DNA from: Streptomyces lydicus
Lineage (GTDB): Bacteria > Actinomycetota > Actinomycetes > Streptomycetales > Streptomycetaceae
Reading direction: 5' to 3'
Assembly: GCF_000717345.1 (NCBI RefSeq)
Contig: NZ_JNZA01000001.1
Coordinates: 62,001 to 126,000 of the forward strand
DNA: 64,000 bases
The notes below the pieces were generated by a model, which saw nothing but the letters and a program-made list of their open reading frames with translations, ran no database searches and was not told the origin of the DNA. Shown piece by piece: positions 26,788-36,427 of the stretch. A program made the position numbers and the translations under genes. The stretch's first letter is position 1; each line of letters begins with the position of its first letter.

Positions 26788-27091
26788 GGTCAGGTCTCCG
26801 TGTTTCTGCCGGCCGCCGGGCCTTGCCCGCCCCGCAGGACGGGAGGGAGAGGGCAGGAGGGGGATTTCTACCGTAATGCCGCACCGTCGGGAGTTCCTGC
26901 GCACGCCGGTGAGTGGGACGTCGTCGCACAGCCTCACGGCCGTCGCGGGCGCGGGCGCCGCCGGTCGGCTGCGGAGGGCCGAGTACGACGAGCCGCTCTA
27001 GGCTGAAAGTCGACCGCTGACGACCCGCTCCGTCGAGAGGGTCCATCGAGGGGGTCGAGAGGTTCCGTCGAGATGCCGGAGGGCGAAGCGC
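26788..27091. other. divergent intergenic region with short TCGAG-containing repeats
   Basis: This 304-bp region lies between two divergent genes and must contain both promoters. Its right end carries three imperfect copies of TCC(G/A)TCGAG(A/G)(G/T)G, starting at 27029, 27042 and 27064, close to the SRPBCC start. No coding sequence is apparent. The repeats could be regulator half-sites. Confidence 0.4.
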
Positions 27092-27547
27092 ATGGCTGTG
27101 AGGCATCAGCTGATCAAGAGGGCTCCGGAAGCGGTCTGGGCGATTCTCGCCGACGGCACCCGTTACGCGGAGTGGGTCGTGGGCACGGCCAGCTCGCGGC
27201 CCGAGGACGGGGCCTGGCCCGAGGTGGGCTCCACCCTCGCGTACACCGTCCGCCTGGGGCCGTGGACGCTGAACGGCCGCACCATCGTCCGCCGCTGCGA
27301 CCCGCCCCGGGAGCTGGAACTGGAGGTCGACAGCGGCTCGCTGGGCACCGCCCGGATCGCCATCGACGTCCGTCCCTGGGGCGAGGACAGTGTCGTCATC
27401 GTCGACGAGCACCCCCTGACCGGGCCCGGCGGAGTGCTGCACAACGCGGCCCTGGACGCCTTCCTCCAGCTGCGCCACCGCAGCATGCTGAGCCGGCTCG
27501 CCAAGCTGGTCGAGAGCTTCCCACGCGACCTCAGCGACCTGGACTGA
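27092..27547 (+). CDS. SRPBCC/START-fold polyketide cyclase-like protein
   Basis: A 151-residue single-domain protein with the helix-grip fold used to hold hydrophobic ligands. VRHQLIKRAPEAVWAILADGTRYAEWVVG is the typical first strand and helix. YTVRLGPWTLNGRTIVRR and ELEVDSGSLGTARIAIDVRP form the sheet, and LDAFLQLRHRSMLSRLAKL is the long C-terminal helix. It precedes the FAD oxidoreductase by 68 nt in the same direction, so they may share a transcript. The ligand is unknown, and family members range from polyketide cyclases to lipid carriers. Confidence 0.82.
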   Translation: MAVRHQLIKRAPEAVWAILADGTRYAEWVVGTASSRPEDGAWPEVGSTLAYTVRLGPWTLNGRTIVRRCDPPRELELEVDSGSLGTARIAIDVRPWGEDSVVIVDEHPLTGPGGVLHNAALDAFLQLRHRSMLSRLAKLVESFPRDLSDLD

Positions 27548-27615
27548 TCCGTACGGCCGGCCTCGCGGCGGCACGCTCCGACGGTCGGCGCCGCCCTGGT
27601 GAAGAGGAGACAGCG

Positions 27616-29247
27616 ATGCCCGACGCGGTGGTGATCGGAGCCGGTCCCAATGGCCTGGTCGCCGCGAACCTGCTGGCGGACCGCGGTTGGACGGTCGACG
27701 TCCTGGAGGCACAGCCGGAGCCGGGCGGCGCGGTCCGCAGCGACCGCGGAGTGCACCCCGACTACGTCAACGACCTGTGCAGCTCCTTCTATCCGCTGGC
27801 CGCCGCTTCACCGGTGCTGAGCGCGCTCCGCCTCGAAGAGGAAGGGCTTCGCTGGAGCCATGCGCCCCGGGTTCTCGCCCACCCCTTGCGGGACGGCCGG
27901 TGCGCGGTCCTGGAGCGGCGGGTACCGGACACCGCGCGGGCCCTGGACGGCTTCGCCGTGGGCGACGGCGCGGCGTGGCGCGACCTGTGCGACGTCTGGG
28001 ACCGCGTCGGGCACGACCTCATCGATGCCCTCTTCGCCCCCTTTCCGCCGGTGCGCGCCGGGGCCCGGCTCCTGGCCCGGCTGCGCGGGGCGGGCGGACT
28101 GCGCCTGGCACGGACGATGTTGCTGCCGGTACGGCGCCTGGGCGAGGAGGAATTCCGCGGCGAGGGGGGCCGGTTGCTGCTCGCCGGCAACGCCCTGCAC
28201 GCCGATCTCGCTCCGGAGGCCGCGGGCAGCGGCGGCTTCGGCTGGCTGATGTCGATGCTCGGCCAGTCCGTCGGCTTTCCGGTCCCGGTCGGGGGCGCCG
28301 GAGCCCTCACCGATGCCTTGGTACGTCGCCTGGAGCGGCGCGGCGGCGCGGTGCGGTGCGACGCACGGGTCGTCGAGGTCGTGGTGCGCGGAGGCCGTGC
28401 CGTGGCGGTGCGCACGTCCGGCGGCGAGACGGTTTCGGCGGACCGGGCCGTCCTGGCGGACGTCTCCGTACCGGCCCTGTACGGCGAACTGGTCGACGCC
28501 CGGCACGTTCCCGGCCGGGTCCTCGCGGATCTGCGCCGGTTTCAGTGGGACTTCGCCACCTTCAAGGTCGACTGGGCACTGGACGGCAAGGTGCCCTGGA
28601 CCGCCGAGGACGCGGCCACCGCGGGTACCGTGCACCTGGCCGACGGGGTCGACGGCCTGACCCGGTTCGCCTCCCAGATCTCCATGGGGCAGGTGCCGGA
28701 CCGGCCCTTCGCGCTGTTCGGGCAGATGACCACTGCCGATGCCACCCGTTCGCCGGCCGGCACCGAGGCCGCCTGGGCCTACACCCACGTACCGCACCAC
28801 GTCCGCGGCGACGCGGGCGACGACGGCCTGACGGGGGTGTGGAACCAGGCCGAGCAGGAGGCCATGGCCGATCGCATGGAGCACCAGGTGGAGCGCTACG
28901 CACCCGGCTTCCGCTCCCGGATCCGGGCCCGCCGGATCCTCGCGCCGCCCACGCTGGAGGCCATGAACGCCAACCTGCACGGCGGGGCGATCAACGGCGG
29001 CACCACCGCCCTCCATCAGCAGCTCCTCTTCCGCCCGACGCCCGGGACCGGGCGCCCGGAGACCCCGGTCAAGGGGCTGTACCTGGCCTCGGCCGGAGCG
29101 CACCCGGGCGGCGGGGTGCACGGCGCACCCGGCGCGAACGCCGCCCACGCGGCACTGCGCACCTGGTCGGCGAACGGCGTGCTCAGCCGTACCCAGCGCA
29201 TGCTCGCCCGCCGGGACCGCCGGGGCGCCCGCACCACCCGGTCCTGA
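27616..29247 (+). CDS. FAD-dependent oxidoreductase, phytoene desaturase-like
   Basis: A 543-residue flavoprotein of the carotenoid desaturase/CrtI-like superfamily. The dinucleotide motif VVIGAGPNGLVAANLLADRG begins at residue 4, followed by VLEAQPEPGGAVRS for the ADP-ribose contact. DFATFKVDWALDGKVPWT and a C-terminal FAD motif around GLYLASAGAHPGGGVHGAPG complete the pattern. The C-terminal motif is well conserved, so activity is likely. ATG 27616 follows GAAGAGGAGA. No phytoene synthase or other carotenoid gene is present, so the substrate is probably something else; many actinobacterial members are simply called NAD(P)/FAD-dependent oxidoreductase. Confidence 0.88.
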   Translation: MPDAVVIGAGPNGLVAANLLADRGWTVDVLEAQPEPGGAVRSDRGVHPDYVNDLCSSFYPLAAASPVLSALRLEEEGLRWSHAPRVLAHPLRDGRCAVLERRVPDTARALDGFAVGDGAAWRDLCDVWDRVGHDLIDALFAPFPPVRAGARLLARLRGAGGLRLARTMLLPVRRLGEEEFRGEGGRLLLAGNALHADLAPEAAGSGGFGWLMSMLGQSVGFPVPVGGAGALTDALVRRLERRGGAVRCDARVVEVVVRGGRAVAVRTSGGETVSADRAVLADVSVPALYGELVDARHVPGRVLADLRRFQWDFATFKVDWALDGKVPWTAEDAATAGTVHLADGVDGLTRFASQISMGQVPDRPFALFGQMTTADATRSPAGTEAAWAYTHVPHHVRGDAGDDGLTGVWNQAEQEAMADRMEHQVERYAPGFRSRIRARRILAPPTLEAMNANLHGGAINGGTTALHQQLLFRPTPGTGRPETPVKGLYLASAGAHPGGGVHGAPGANAAHAALRTWSANGVLSRTQRMLARRDRRGARTTRS

Positions 29248-29412
29248 GACGCCGCTTGGCGCACGTCCGCAGGGCGCGACCGGATGCCCGCCGAGAGGGA
29301 GCGGCGCCGCGCCGGGCACCTGACGGGCGCGCGGGTGGTTGCGGCACTCCCCTGGCCGGGATCCATGATGGTGTGCCCGACGCGGGATCCGTACGCTCCT
29401 GGAGGTCAGCGC

Positions 29413-30612
29413 ATGACCGAGCTCTCCGAAGACCTGCCGCTCTCCGGCATCACCGTCGTCAGCGTCGAACAGGCGGTGGCGGCCCCCTTCGCCACCCGTC
29501 AACTGGCCGACCTCGGTGCGCGCGTCATCAAGGTGGAACGCCCGGAAGGGGGCGATTTCGCGCGCCGTTACGACACCACGGTGCACGGTGAGTCCAGCTA
29601 CTTCGTGTGGCTCAACCGGTCGAAGGAGTCGTTGACCCTCGACCTCAAGTCGGACCGGGGGCGGCAGATCCTGGAGCAACTGCTCGGCGGGGCCGATGTG
29701 TTCGTGCAGAACCTGGGCCCGGGCGCGGCCGCCAGGATGGGCCTGGACGCCGAGGCGCTCGCCGGGCGCTTCCCGTCGCTGATCCCGTGCTCCATCACCG
29801 GCTACGGATCGAGCGGGCCGTGGGCCGGCCGCAAGGCGTACGACCTGCTGGTGCAGTGCCAGACCGGCCTGGTCTCGCTGACCGGGAACGAGCACGGCCC
29901 GGCCCGGGTGGGAGTGTCGGTCGCCGACATCGCGGCCGGTATGTACGCCTACTCGGGCGTCCTCACCGCCCTGTTCACCCGGGCGACCAGGGGCGTGGCC
30001 CGCGCCGTGGAGGTCTCGCTGTTCGAGGCGCTCGCCGAGTGGATGAACCAGCCCGCCTACTACACCCGTTACGGTGCCGCCCAGCCCCCACGCCTCGGCA
30101 CGCAGCACGCCACCATCGCCCCCTACGGCGCCTACACCGCAGCCGACGGCAAGGACGTGCTGTTCTCCATCCAGAACGAACGCGAATGGGCGGCCCTGTG
30201 CGAGCAGTTCCTGGGCCTGCCGGAACTCGTCGGGGACCCCCGCTTCGCCACCGGCTCCGACCGCGTGGCGCACCGCGAGGAACTCAACGCGCTCGTGGCC
30301 GGGCGGTTCGGCGAGGCGGACAGCGGCGAGGTGATGAAGCTGCTCGACGAGGCGGGCATTGCCAACGCCGGCGTCAACGACATCGAAGCGTTTCTGGCCC
30401 ACCCCGTGCTCACGGCCCGGAACCGCTGGCGCGACGTACGGATTCCCGGGGGAGCGATGGTGCCCGCGCTGCTGCCGCCGGCGGACCTGTCCGGCACCGC
30501 GCCGCGCATGGACGCAGTGCCCGCCGCCGGCGAGCACTCCCGGAGCATCCTGGCCGAGCTGGGGTACGACGCGGCCGACATCGACGGGCTGAGCGCCGAC
30601 CACGTCATCTGA
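29413..30612 (+). CDS. CaiB/BaiF (class III) CoA-transferase
   Basis: A 399-residue protein of normal family length that moves CoA between carboxylic acids. ITVVSVEQAVAAPFATRQLADLGARVIKVERPEGGDFAR is the N-terminal CoA-binding pattern. FVWLNRSKESLTLDLKS, DVFVQNLGPGAAARMGLD, and KAYDLLVQCQTGLVSLTG (with the catalytic Asp) follow. NAGVNDIEAFLAHPVLTARN is the C-terminal pattern. ATG 29413 has GGAGG seven bases upstream. It sits 28 nt before the acyl-CoA dehydrogenase, so the pair should be co-transcribed: first make the CoA ester, then oxidise it. It resembles succinyl-CoA:mesaconate or frc-type enzymes, but the substrate is not deducible. Confidence 0.92.
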   Translation: MTELSEDLPLSGITVVSVEQAVAAPFATRQLADLGARVIKVERPEGGDFARRYDTTVHGESSYFVWLNRSKESLTLDLKSDRGRQILEQLLGGADVFVQNLGPGAAARMGLDAEALAGRFPSLIPCSITGYGSSGPWAGRKAYDLLVQCQTGLVSLTGNEHGPARVGVSVADIAAGMYAYSGVLTALFTRATRGVARAVEVSLFEALAEWMNQPAYYTRYGAAQPPRLGTQHATIAPYGAYTAADGKDVLFSIQNEREWAALCEQFLGLPELVGDPRFATGSDRVAHREELNALVAGRFGEADSGEVMKLLDEAGIANAGVNDIEAFLAHPVLTARNRWRDVRIPGGAMVPALLPPADLSGTAPRMDAVPAAGEHSRSILAELGYDAADIDGLSADHVI

Positions 30613-30640
30613 CCTGCCCCTACCGCGAGGAGCGGCCCGT

Positions 30641-31810
30641 ATGAGCACTCTCGACATCCTGTCCGAGGACGAGCGGTTCCTCGTCCGCACGGTGCACGAC
30701 TTCGTCGACGAGGACGTGAAGCCGGTCGTCCGGGAGCTGGAGCACAGCAATACGTACCCCGAGGCCCTGATCGAGCAGATGAAACGGCTGGGCATCTTCG
30801 GGCTCGCGGTCCCCGAGGAGTACGGCGGCACCCCGGTCTCCGTCCCCTGCTACGTCCTGATCACCGAGGAGCTCGCCCGTGGCTGGATGAGCCTGGCCGG
30901 GGCGATGGGTGGCCACACCGTGGTCGCCAAGCTGCTGCTGGAGTTCGGCACCGAGGAACAGCAGCAGCGGTACCTGCCGAAGATGGCCACCGGTGCGGTG
31001 CGGGCCACCATGGCCCTGACCGAGCCGAGCGGCGGCTCGGACCTTCAGGCCCTGCGCACCCTCGCCCGCAAGGACGGCGGGGGAGGGTATCTGGTCAACG
31101 GGTCGAAGACCTGGATCACCAACTCCCGGCGGTCCGGTCTGATCGCCCTGCTGTGCAAGACCGACCCGGACGCCGAGCCCGCGCACAAGGGCATCTCAAT
31201 CCTGCTCGTCGAGCACGGGCCCGGCCTGACCGTCTCCCGCGACCTGCCCAAACTCGGCTACAAGGGGGTGGAGAGCTGCGAGGTGTCGTTCGACGACTAC
31301 CGGGCGCCGGGCGAGGCCCTGCTGGGCGGGGTCGAGGGCGAGGGCTTCGCCCAGATCATGAAGGGCTTGGAGACCGGGCGGCTCCAGGTGGCGGCCCGGG
31401 CGCTCGGGGTCGGCCGGGCGGCGCTGGAGGACTCCCTCGCCTACGCCCGGGAGCGGGAGTCGTTCGGCAAGCCGATCTGGCAGCACCAGTCGGTCGGCAA
31501 CTACCTCGCGGACATGGCCACTTCGCTGACCGCGGCCCGGCAGCTCACCCTCTTCGCGGCCCGGGAGGCCGAAGCGGGACGCCGGGTGGACATGGAGGCC
31601 GGTATGGCGAAGCTCTTCGCCTCCGAGACCGCGATGCAGATCGCGCTCAACGCCGTCCGCATCCACGGCGGTTACGGCTACTCGACCGAGTTCGACGTCG
31701 AGCGCTACTTCCGCGACGCCCCGCTGATGCTCGTCGGCGAGGGCACCAACGAGATCCAGCGCAACGTGATCACCCGCCAGCTGGTCCGGCGCGGAGGGCT
31801 CGACGCCTGA
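30641..31810 (+). CDS. acyl-CoA dehydrogenase
   Basis: A 389-residue canonical acyl-CoA dehydrogenase. LSEDERFLVRTVHDFVDEDV starts the helical domain, and GLAVPEEYGGTPVS follows. ATMALTEPSGGSDLQALRT and YLVNGSKTWITNS form the FAD-binding beta domain. YARERESFGKPIWQHQSV and IRIHGGYGYSTEFDVERYFRDA are typical, and the tail VGEGTNEIQRNVITRQLV is the standard C-terminal signature. The first residues of that tail (GEGTNE) include the Glu position commonly used as base. GAGGAGCGG precedes the ATG. It forms an operon with the CoA-transferase. Confidence 0.95.
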   Translation: MSTLDILSEDERFLVRTVHDFVDEDVKPVVRELEHSNTYPEALIEQMKRLGIFGLAVPEEYGGTPVSVPCYVLITEELARGWMSLAGAMGGHTVVAKLLLEFGTEEQQQRYLPKMATGAVRATMALTEPSGGSDLQALRTLARKDGGGGYLVNGSKTWITNSRRSGLIALLCKTDPDAEPAHKGISILLVEHGPGLTVSRDLPKLGYKGVESCEVSFDDYRAPGEALLGGVEGEGFAQIMKGLETGRLQVAARALGVGRAALEDSLAYARERESFGKPIWQHQSVGNYLADMATSLTAARQLTLFAAREAEAGRRVDMEAGMAKLFASETAMQIALNAVRIHGGYGYSTEFDVERYFRDAPLMLVGEGTNEIQRNVITRQLVRRGGLDA

Positions 31811-31881
31811 CCTCCGGCGGTGACTGCGTCACGGACGCGTGCGGCTACGGCCGGCCGGGCGGCGGGGAGCCGAGCCGGCCC

Positions 31882-32415
31882 TCAGCTGAGGCGGGCGGCG
31901 ATGGCGTGGGCACACGCCAGGGACTCGGTGTGCGTCGTGTCCACCTCCATGTCGTAGCGCACGCCCTCGTGCACCACCTCCGCCTGCGACGCGGCCATTC
32001 CCTGGGTGCGGTCTCCCCGTGCGACCTCACGGCCCGTGGCGACCGCACTCGCACACCGGACGCCGACCCACAGCACGGGCAGGTCGCCCAGCGCCTTCTG
32101 CCACCGCTGCTGGGACGCCGCTCCGCCGAGGAAGACGTCATCGATGATGACCCGGGCGCCGGCCCGGGCCGTCGCCACGAGGCCGTCCCGCCAGGCCGCC
32201 TCCAGCGTCCGGAAGTCGGCCCCGACGCTCACCCCGCCGTCCGCCGCGACCACGATCCCCTCGTCCGCCGCCTGCATCCGCGCAGGCAGCGCATCGACGA
32301 ACCCGTCGCAGCCGAACGCCAGCCACGGGTCGGGCAGTACGGCCTGAAGGCACCGGACGATCCCGGACTTCCCCGAGCTGGAGCCACCGTTGAGAATGAT
32401 CATCTGAGTCGTCAC
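31882..32415 (-). CDS. chloramphenicol 3-O-phosphotransferase family protein (CPT-like)
   Basis: A 177-residue P-loop kinase nearly the size of the S. venezuelae chloramphenicol phosphotransferase (178 aa). The colinear start [20 protein letters not shown] holds Walker A at residues 10-17. [11 protein letters not shown] places Asp at residue 37, the position of the catalytic Asp in [25 protein letters not shown], and [22 protein letters not shown] all match the known enzyme as I remember it. The Ser after the Asp is Gly here. CPT inactivates chloramphenicol by phosphorylating its primary hydroxyl; housekeeping homologues also exist, so resistance must be tested. Start GTG 32415 gives the colinear N-terminus. 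Confidence 0.82.
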   Translation of the reverse strand: MTTQMIILNGGSSSGKSGIVRCLQAVLPDPWLAFGCDGFVDALPARMQAADEGIVVAADGGVSVGADFRTLEAAWRDGLVATARAGARVIIDDVFLGGAASQQRWQKALGDLPVLWVGVRCASAVATGREVARGDRTQGMAASQAEVVHEGVRYDMEVDTTHTESLACAHAIAARLS

Positions 32416-32510
32416 CGCGCCACAGTACGGCGCCGCCAACCCGGCAGGGAACGAGGAACAGTTCACACCGCTCTGCTGCCACCATCCGGCCCGCGTTCCC
32501 GGCCACGGCG

Positions 32511-33740
32511 CTAGCGGGCGGCGCGGCGCTTGTTCCAGACGTCGAAGCCGACCGCGGCGAGCAGGACGAGCCCCTTGATGACCTGCTGGTAGTCGGTGCC
32601 GATGCCGACCAGGGACATCCCGTTGTTCAGCACGCCGAGCACCAGGCCGCCGATCACCGCGCCCATCACCGTGCCGACGCCGCCGCTCATGGACGCGCCG
32701 CCGATGAACGAGGCCGCGATCGCCTCCAGTTCGAAGTTCAGACCCGCCTGCGGGGTGCCCGCGTTGAGCCGGGCCGCGTACACACAGCCGGCGAGCGCCG
32801 CCAGGACACCCATGGCGACGAAGACGGTGAGGGTGACGCGCTTGTCCTTGACGCCGGACAGCTGCGCGGCCGCCTTGTTGCCGCCGAGGGCGTACACATG
32901 CCGTCCCACGACCGCGTTGCGCATCACATACCCCAGGACGATCAGCAGCCCGCACATGATCAGCATCACCACGGGCACGCCGTGGAAGCTCGCCAGCGTC
33001 AGCGTGAAGGCCACGACGGCGGCCGTGATCGCCCCGCACTTCGCCGCCCACAGGCCCGTCGGCAGCACGTCGAGGTCATGCGCCAGCTGTCGCCTGCGGT
33101 CACGCCATTCCCGCAGCAGCAGGAACGCGACGGCGCACAGCCCGAGCACCAGCGTCGGGTTGTGGTACTGCGTGTACGGGCCCATCTCCGGGATGAAGCC
33201 CTTGGCGAGGTTCTGGAAGCCGTCCGGGAACGGCGCCAGTGACTGGCCCTCCAGGACGATCTGGGTGGCGCCGCGGAAGAGCAGCATGCCGGCCAGCGTC
33301 ACGATGAACGAGGGGATCCCGACGTACGCGATGAAGAAGCCCTGCCAGGCGCCCGCCACCGCGCCGATCAGCAGCGACAGGAGGAGGGCGAGCACCCAGG
33401 GCACGTCGTACCGGACCATCATCACCGCCGCCATGGCACCGACGAAGGCGACGAGCGAGCCGACGGACAGGTCGATGTGGCCGGCGATGATGACGATCAC
33501 CATGCCCATGGCCAGGACGAGGATGTAGCTGTTCTGCTGGATGAGGTTGGAGACGTTGTTCGGCAGCAGCAGTGTGCCGTCGGTCCAGATCTGGAACAGC
33601 ACGACGAGGAAGGCCAGGGCGATGAGCATGCCGTACTGGCGCATGTTGGCCCGCACGCCGCGCACGAGCAGCGTCATCGCGGACGGCACGGCGGGCGGCG
33701 CTTCGGGGGCGCCCGGGGGAGGAGTGGTCGTGGTGGTCAT
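32511..33740 (-). CDS. mmsB: monosaccharide ABC transporter permease (MmsB/XylH type)
   Basis: A 409-residue inner-membrane subunit with about ten to twelve hydrophobic segments. Signature features of the XylH/GguB group are [27 protein letters not shown], the loop [15 protein letters not shown], and [27 protein letters not shown] near the C-terminus. It also has the long central loop [16 protein letters not shown] typical of this longer subgroup. It follows mmsA by nine bases and completes the importer with the binding protein at 35321. Imported monosaccharide(s) should feed the dehydratase/dehydrogenase/lactonase enzymes encoded just upstream. Confidence 0.9.
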   Translation of the reverse strand: MTTTTTPPPGAPEAPPAVPSAMTLLVRGVRANMRQYGMLIALAFLVVLFQIWTDGTLLLPNNVSNLIQQNSYILVLAMGMVIVIIAGHIDLSVGSLVAFVGAMAAVMMVRYDVPWVLALLLSLLIGAVAGAWQGFFIAYVGIPSFIVTLAGMLLFRGATQIVLEGQSLAPFPDGFQNLAKGFIPEMGPYTQYHNPTLVLGLCAVAFLLLREWRDRRRQLAHDLDVLPTGLWAAKCGAITAAVVAFTLTLASFHGVPVVMLIMCGLLIVLGYVMRNAVVGRHVYALGGNKAAAQLSGVKDKRVTLTVFVAMGVLAALAGCVYAARLNAGTPQAGLNFELEAIAASFIGGASMSGGVGTVMGAVIGGLVLGVLNNGMSLVGIGTDYQQVIKGLVLLAAVGFDVWNKRRAAR

Positions 33741-33749
33741 GGCGGGGCG

Positions 33750-35324
33750 TCAGCTCCAGTCTTCGGTCAGGCGCCGCCGGGTCATCTGGCGCATCAGGAC
33801 TTCCTGGGTGGCCTCGGCGCGGGTGACCTCAGCGGTCAGCCGGCCTTCGGCCATGGTGTAGATGCGGTCGCACATCCCGAGCAGCTCCGGCAGCTCGGAG
33901 GAGATGAGGAGCACCGCCTTGCCGCGTGCCGCGAGTGCGTCGATCACGGCGTAGATCTCGTATTTGGCGCCGACGTCGATGCCGCGCGTCGGCTCGTCGA
34001 GGATCAGCACCTGCGGGTCGGCGTGGATCCACTTGCTCAGTACGACCTTCTGCTGGTTGCCGCCCGACAGGCGCCCCACCTGCTCGAACACCGTGGGGGT
34101 CTTGATGTTCATGGAGGTGCGGTACCGCTCGGCGACGGACCGTTCGTGGTGCTCGTCGACGATGCCGCGCCTCGTCATCCCGGCCAGCGAGGCCAGGGAG
34201 ACATTGCGGTTGATGTTGTCGATGAGGTTGAGGCCGTACCGCTTGCGGTCCTCGGTGACGTACGCGATCCCGGCCGCCACGGCCGCCGGCACGGTCTTCG
34301 TCTGCACCTCCCGCCCGTTCACGGCGACGGTCCCGGCCTCGTAGCTCCCGTACGACCGCCCGAACACCGACATCGCCAGTTCGGTGCGGCCCGCGCCCAT
34401 GAGGCCCGCGATGCCGACGATCTCGCCGCGCCGCACAGTCAGTGAGACGTCGTCGACGACGGTGCGCTGAGGATCCACGGGGTGCCGCACCGTCCACCCG
34501 GACACCTCCAGGGCGACGGCCTGCTCGCCCTCGTAGGCGGTGCGCGCCGGGAAGCGGTGGTCGAGGTCGCGGCCGACCATGCCCCGGATGATCCGGTCCT
34601 CGCCCAACTCCGGTTCGGCGCCCGGCCGTTCGCGGACCGGCAGGGTCTCGATGGACCGCCCGTCCCGCAGGACGGTCACCGAGTCCGCGATCTGCCGGAT
34701 CTCGCCCAGCTTGTGCGAGATGATGATCGAGGCGATGCCCTGCTCCCGCAGTTCCACGATCAGATCGAGGAGGGTGGCGCTGTCCTCGTCGTTCAGGGCG
34801 GCGGTCGGCTCGTCGAGGATCAGCAGACGCACCTCCTTGGAGAGCGCCTTGGCGATCTCCACGAGCTGCTGCTTGCCGACGCCGAGGTCCGCGACCGGCG
34901 TCTGCGGGTTCTCCCGCAGACCCACCCGCCGCAGGAGCTCCGACGCGCGCCGCAGTGTCCCGCTCCAGTCGATGAAGCCACGGGCCGTCGTCTGCTCGTT
35001 GCCGAGGAAGATGTTCTCCGCGATCGACAAGTACGGTATGAGCGCCAGCTCCTGATGGATGATCACGATGCCGCGCTTCTCGCTGGCCCGGATGTCCTTG
35101 AAGGCGACGGGCTCCCCGTCGAAGAGGATCTCCCCGTCGTACGTCCCGTGCGCGTGCACCCCGCTCAGGACCTTCATCAGCGTCGACTTGCCGGCCCCGT
35201 TCTCGCCGCAGATCGCGTGGATCTCACCGGCCCGGACGCCGAGGGTGACATCGGACAGGGCGCGCACACCGGGAAAGGTCTTGGTGATGCCCCGCATCTC
35301 CAGAAGGGGCCCGGGCGCACTCAC
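33750..35324 (-). CDS. mmsA: monosaccharide ABC transporter ATP-binding protein (MmsA/GguA type)
   Basis: A 524-residue tandem ATPase. Domain 1 (about 8-260) has [39 protein letters not shown], the degenerate signature [15 protein letters not shown] and [13 protein letters not shown]. Domain 2 (about 270-515) has [16 protein letters not shown] as its weak Walker [17 protein letters not shown] and [12 protein letters not shown]. This asymmetry is normal for sugar importers such as AraG and XylG. The GTG at 35324 overlaps the stop of the binding-protein gene by GTGA. It energises the MmsB permease. Confidence 0.94.
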   Translation of the reverse strand: MSAPGPLLEMRGITKTFPGVRALSDVTLGVRAGEIHAICGENGAGKSTLMKVLSGVHAHGTYDGEILFDGEPVAFKDIRASEKRGIVIIHQELALIPYLSIAENIFLGNEQTTARGFIDWSGTLRRASELLRRVGLRENPQTPVADLGVGKQQLVEIAKALSKEVRLLILDEPTAALNDEDSATLLDLIVELREQGIASIIISHKLGEIRQIADSVTVLRDGRSIETLPVRERPGAEPELGEDRIIRGMVGRDLDHRFPARTAYEGEQAVALEVSGWTVRHPVDPQRTVVDDVSLTVRRGEIVGIAGLMGAGRTELAMSVFGRSYGSYEAGTVAVNGREVQTKTVPAAVAAGIAYVTEDRKRYGLNLIDNINRNVSLASLAGMTRRGIVDEHHERSVAERYRTSMNIKTPTVFEQVGRLSGGNQQKVVLSKWIHADPQVLILDEPTRGIDVGAKYEIYAVIDALAARGKAVLLISSELPELLGMCDRIYTMAEGRLTAEVTRAEATQEVLMRQMTRRRLTEDWS

Positions 35325-36424
35325 TTCAGCTGTCCCGCCGTGAAGTACCCCTCGTCCACGAGGAGATGGGTGTTGGACTTGTCGACGCTGACCGGCTTCA
35401 GCAGGAAGGACGGCACGGTCTTCTTGCCGTTGGCGTAGTCCGTGGTGTTGTTGACCTTCGGCTTGCGGCCGTGCAGCACGGCATCGCCCATCGACACCGC
35501 CTCGGCGGCGAGCTTGCGGGTGTCCTTGAAGACGGTCTGCGTCTGCTCGCCCCGGATGATGGACTTCACCGAGGCCAGCTCGGCGTCCTGCCCGGTGACG
35601 ACCGGCAGGTCCCCGGCGTGGTAACCGGCGCTCTTCAGCGCGGAGATGATGCCGATCGACATGCCGTCGTACGGGGACAGCACCGCGTCGACCTTCTGAT
35701 CGCCGTAGCTCTTGCTGATGAGGTCGTCCATGCGCTTCTGCGCGATGCCGCCGTTCCAGTCCTGCGTGGTCGCCTGGTTCATCTTCGTCTGCTTGCTGCG
35801 CACGACGAGCTGACCGGAGTCGAAGTAGGGCCCCAGGACCTTCATGGCCCCGCTCCAGAAGTACTTCGTGTTGTTGTCGTTGGGCGATCCGGCGAACAGC
35901 TCGATGTTGTAGTGCTCGTCCGCGCCCTTGTCGGGCTTCGTGAGCTTCAACCGGTCGAGGATGTACTGCCCTTGCAGGCGGCCGACCTTCTCGTTGTCGA
36001 AGGACGCGTAGTAGTCGACGTACGGCGTGCCCAGGATGAGCCGGTCGTAGGAGATCACGGGGATGCCCGCGTCGTGCGCGCGCTGGAGGACCTCGGTGAG
36101 CGCGGAGCCGTTGATCGCCGCGATCACCAGCAGCCGGTGCCCCTTGGCGATCATGTTCTCGATCTGGGCGACCTGGTTCTCCACCTTGTCGTCGCCGTAC
36201 TGCAGATCGGTCCGGTAGCCGGCCTTGTGGAACTGCTCGGCCATGTTCCTGCCGTCGGCGATCCAGCGTTCCGACGCCTTGGTAGGCATGGCGAGGCCGA
36301 TGGTGCCGCCTTTGCCGGCCTCGGGCCGGTAGCGGCTGCCGCCCCTGGCCTCCTGGCCGCAGGCGGTGAGCGAGAGGGCGAGCAGGGCGGCGCTCGCCGT
36401 GACGAGGGAGGTGCGGAGGCGCAT
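35321..36424 (-). CDS. chvE: monosaccharide-binding lipoprotein (ChvE-like)
   Basis: A 367-residue periplasmic-binding-protein-family lipoprotein, anchored outside the membrane. The signal peptide ends in the lipobox LSLTACGQ with Cys at about 22. Mature motifs include [22 protein letters not shown], the typical first strand of ChvE/XylF proteins. [34 protein letters not shown] and [31 protein letters not shown] follow. It is the first gene of the importer proper and lies three bases after the stop of the barrel-like protein gene. The ligand is probably an aldose such as galactose, arabinose or fucose, not determinable here. Confidence 0.92.
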   Translation of the reverse strand: MRLRTSLVTASAALLALSLTACGQEARGGSRYRPEAGKGGTIGLAMPTKASERWIADGRNMAEQFHKAGYRTDLQYGDDKVENQVAQIENMIAKGHRLLVIAAINGSALTEVLQRAHDAGIPVISYDRLILGTPYVDYYASFDNEKVGRLQGQYILDRLKLTKPDKGADEHYNIELFAGSPNDNNTKYFWSGAMKVLGPYFDSGQLVVRSKQTKMNQATTQDWNGGIAQKRMDDLISKSYGDQKVDAVLSPYDGMSIGIISALKSAGYHAGDLPVVTGQDAELASVKSIIRGEQTQTVFKDTRKLAAEAVSMGDAVLHGRKPKVNNTTDYANGKKTVPSFLLKPVSVDKSNTHLLVDEGYFTAGQLK

Positions 36425-36427
36425 GGG

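Noticed and set aside
27029..27076. Short TCGAG-containing repeats considered as a CRISPR-like or iteron array
   Set aside because: Only three imperfect 13-nt copies without spacers of constant size; at most regulator half-sites.
27808..30831. 1007-codon minus-strand frame
   Set aside because: It covers three well-supported plus-strand genes and has low-complexity translation typical of high-GC antisense frames.
31811..31881. GGCCGGC/GCCGGCC repeat between convergent genes considered as a terminator
   Set aside because: Only seven bp with a long loop in very GC-rich DNA; likely chance.
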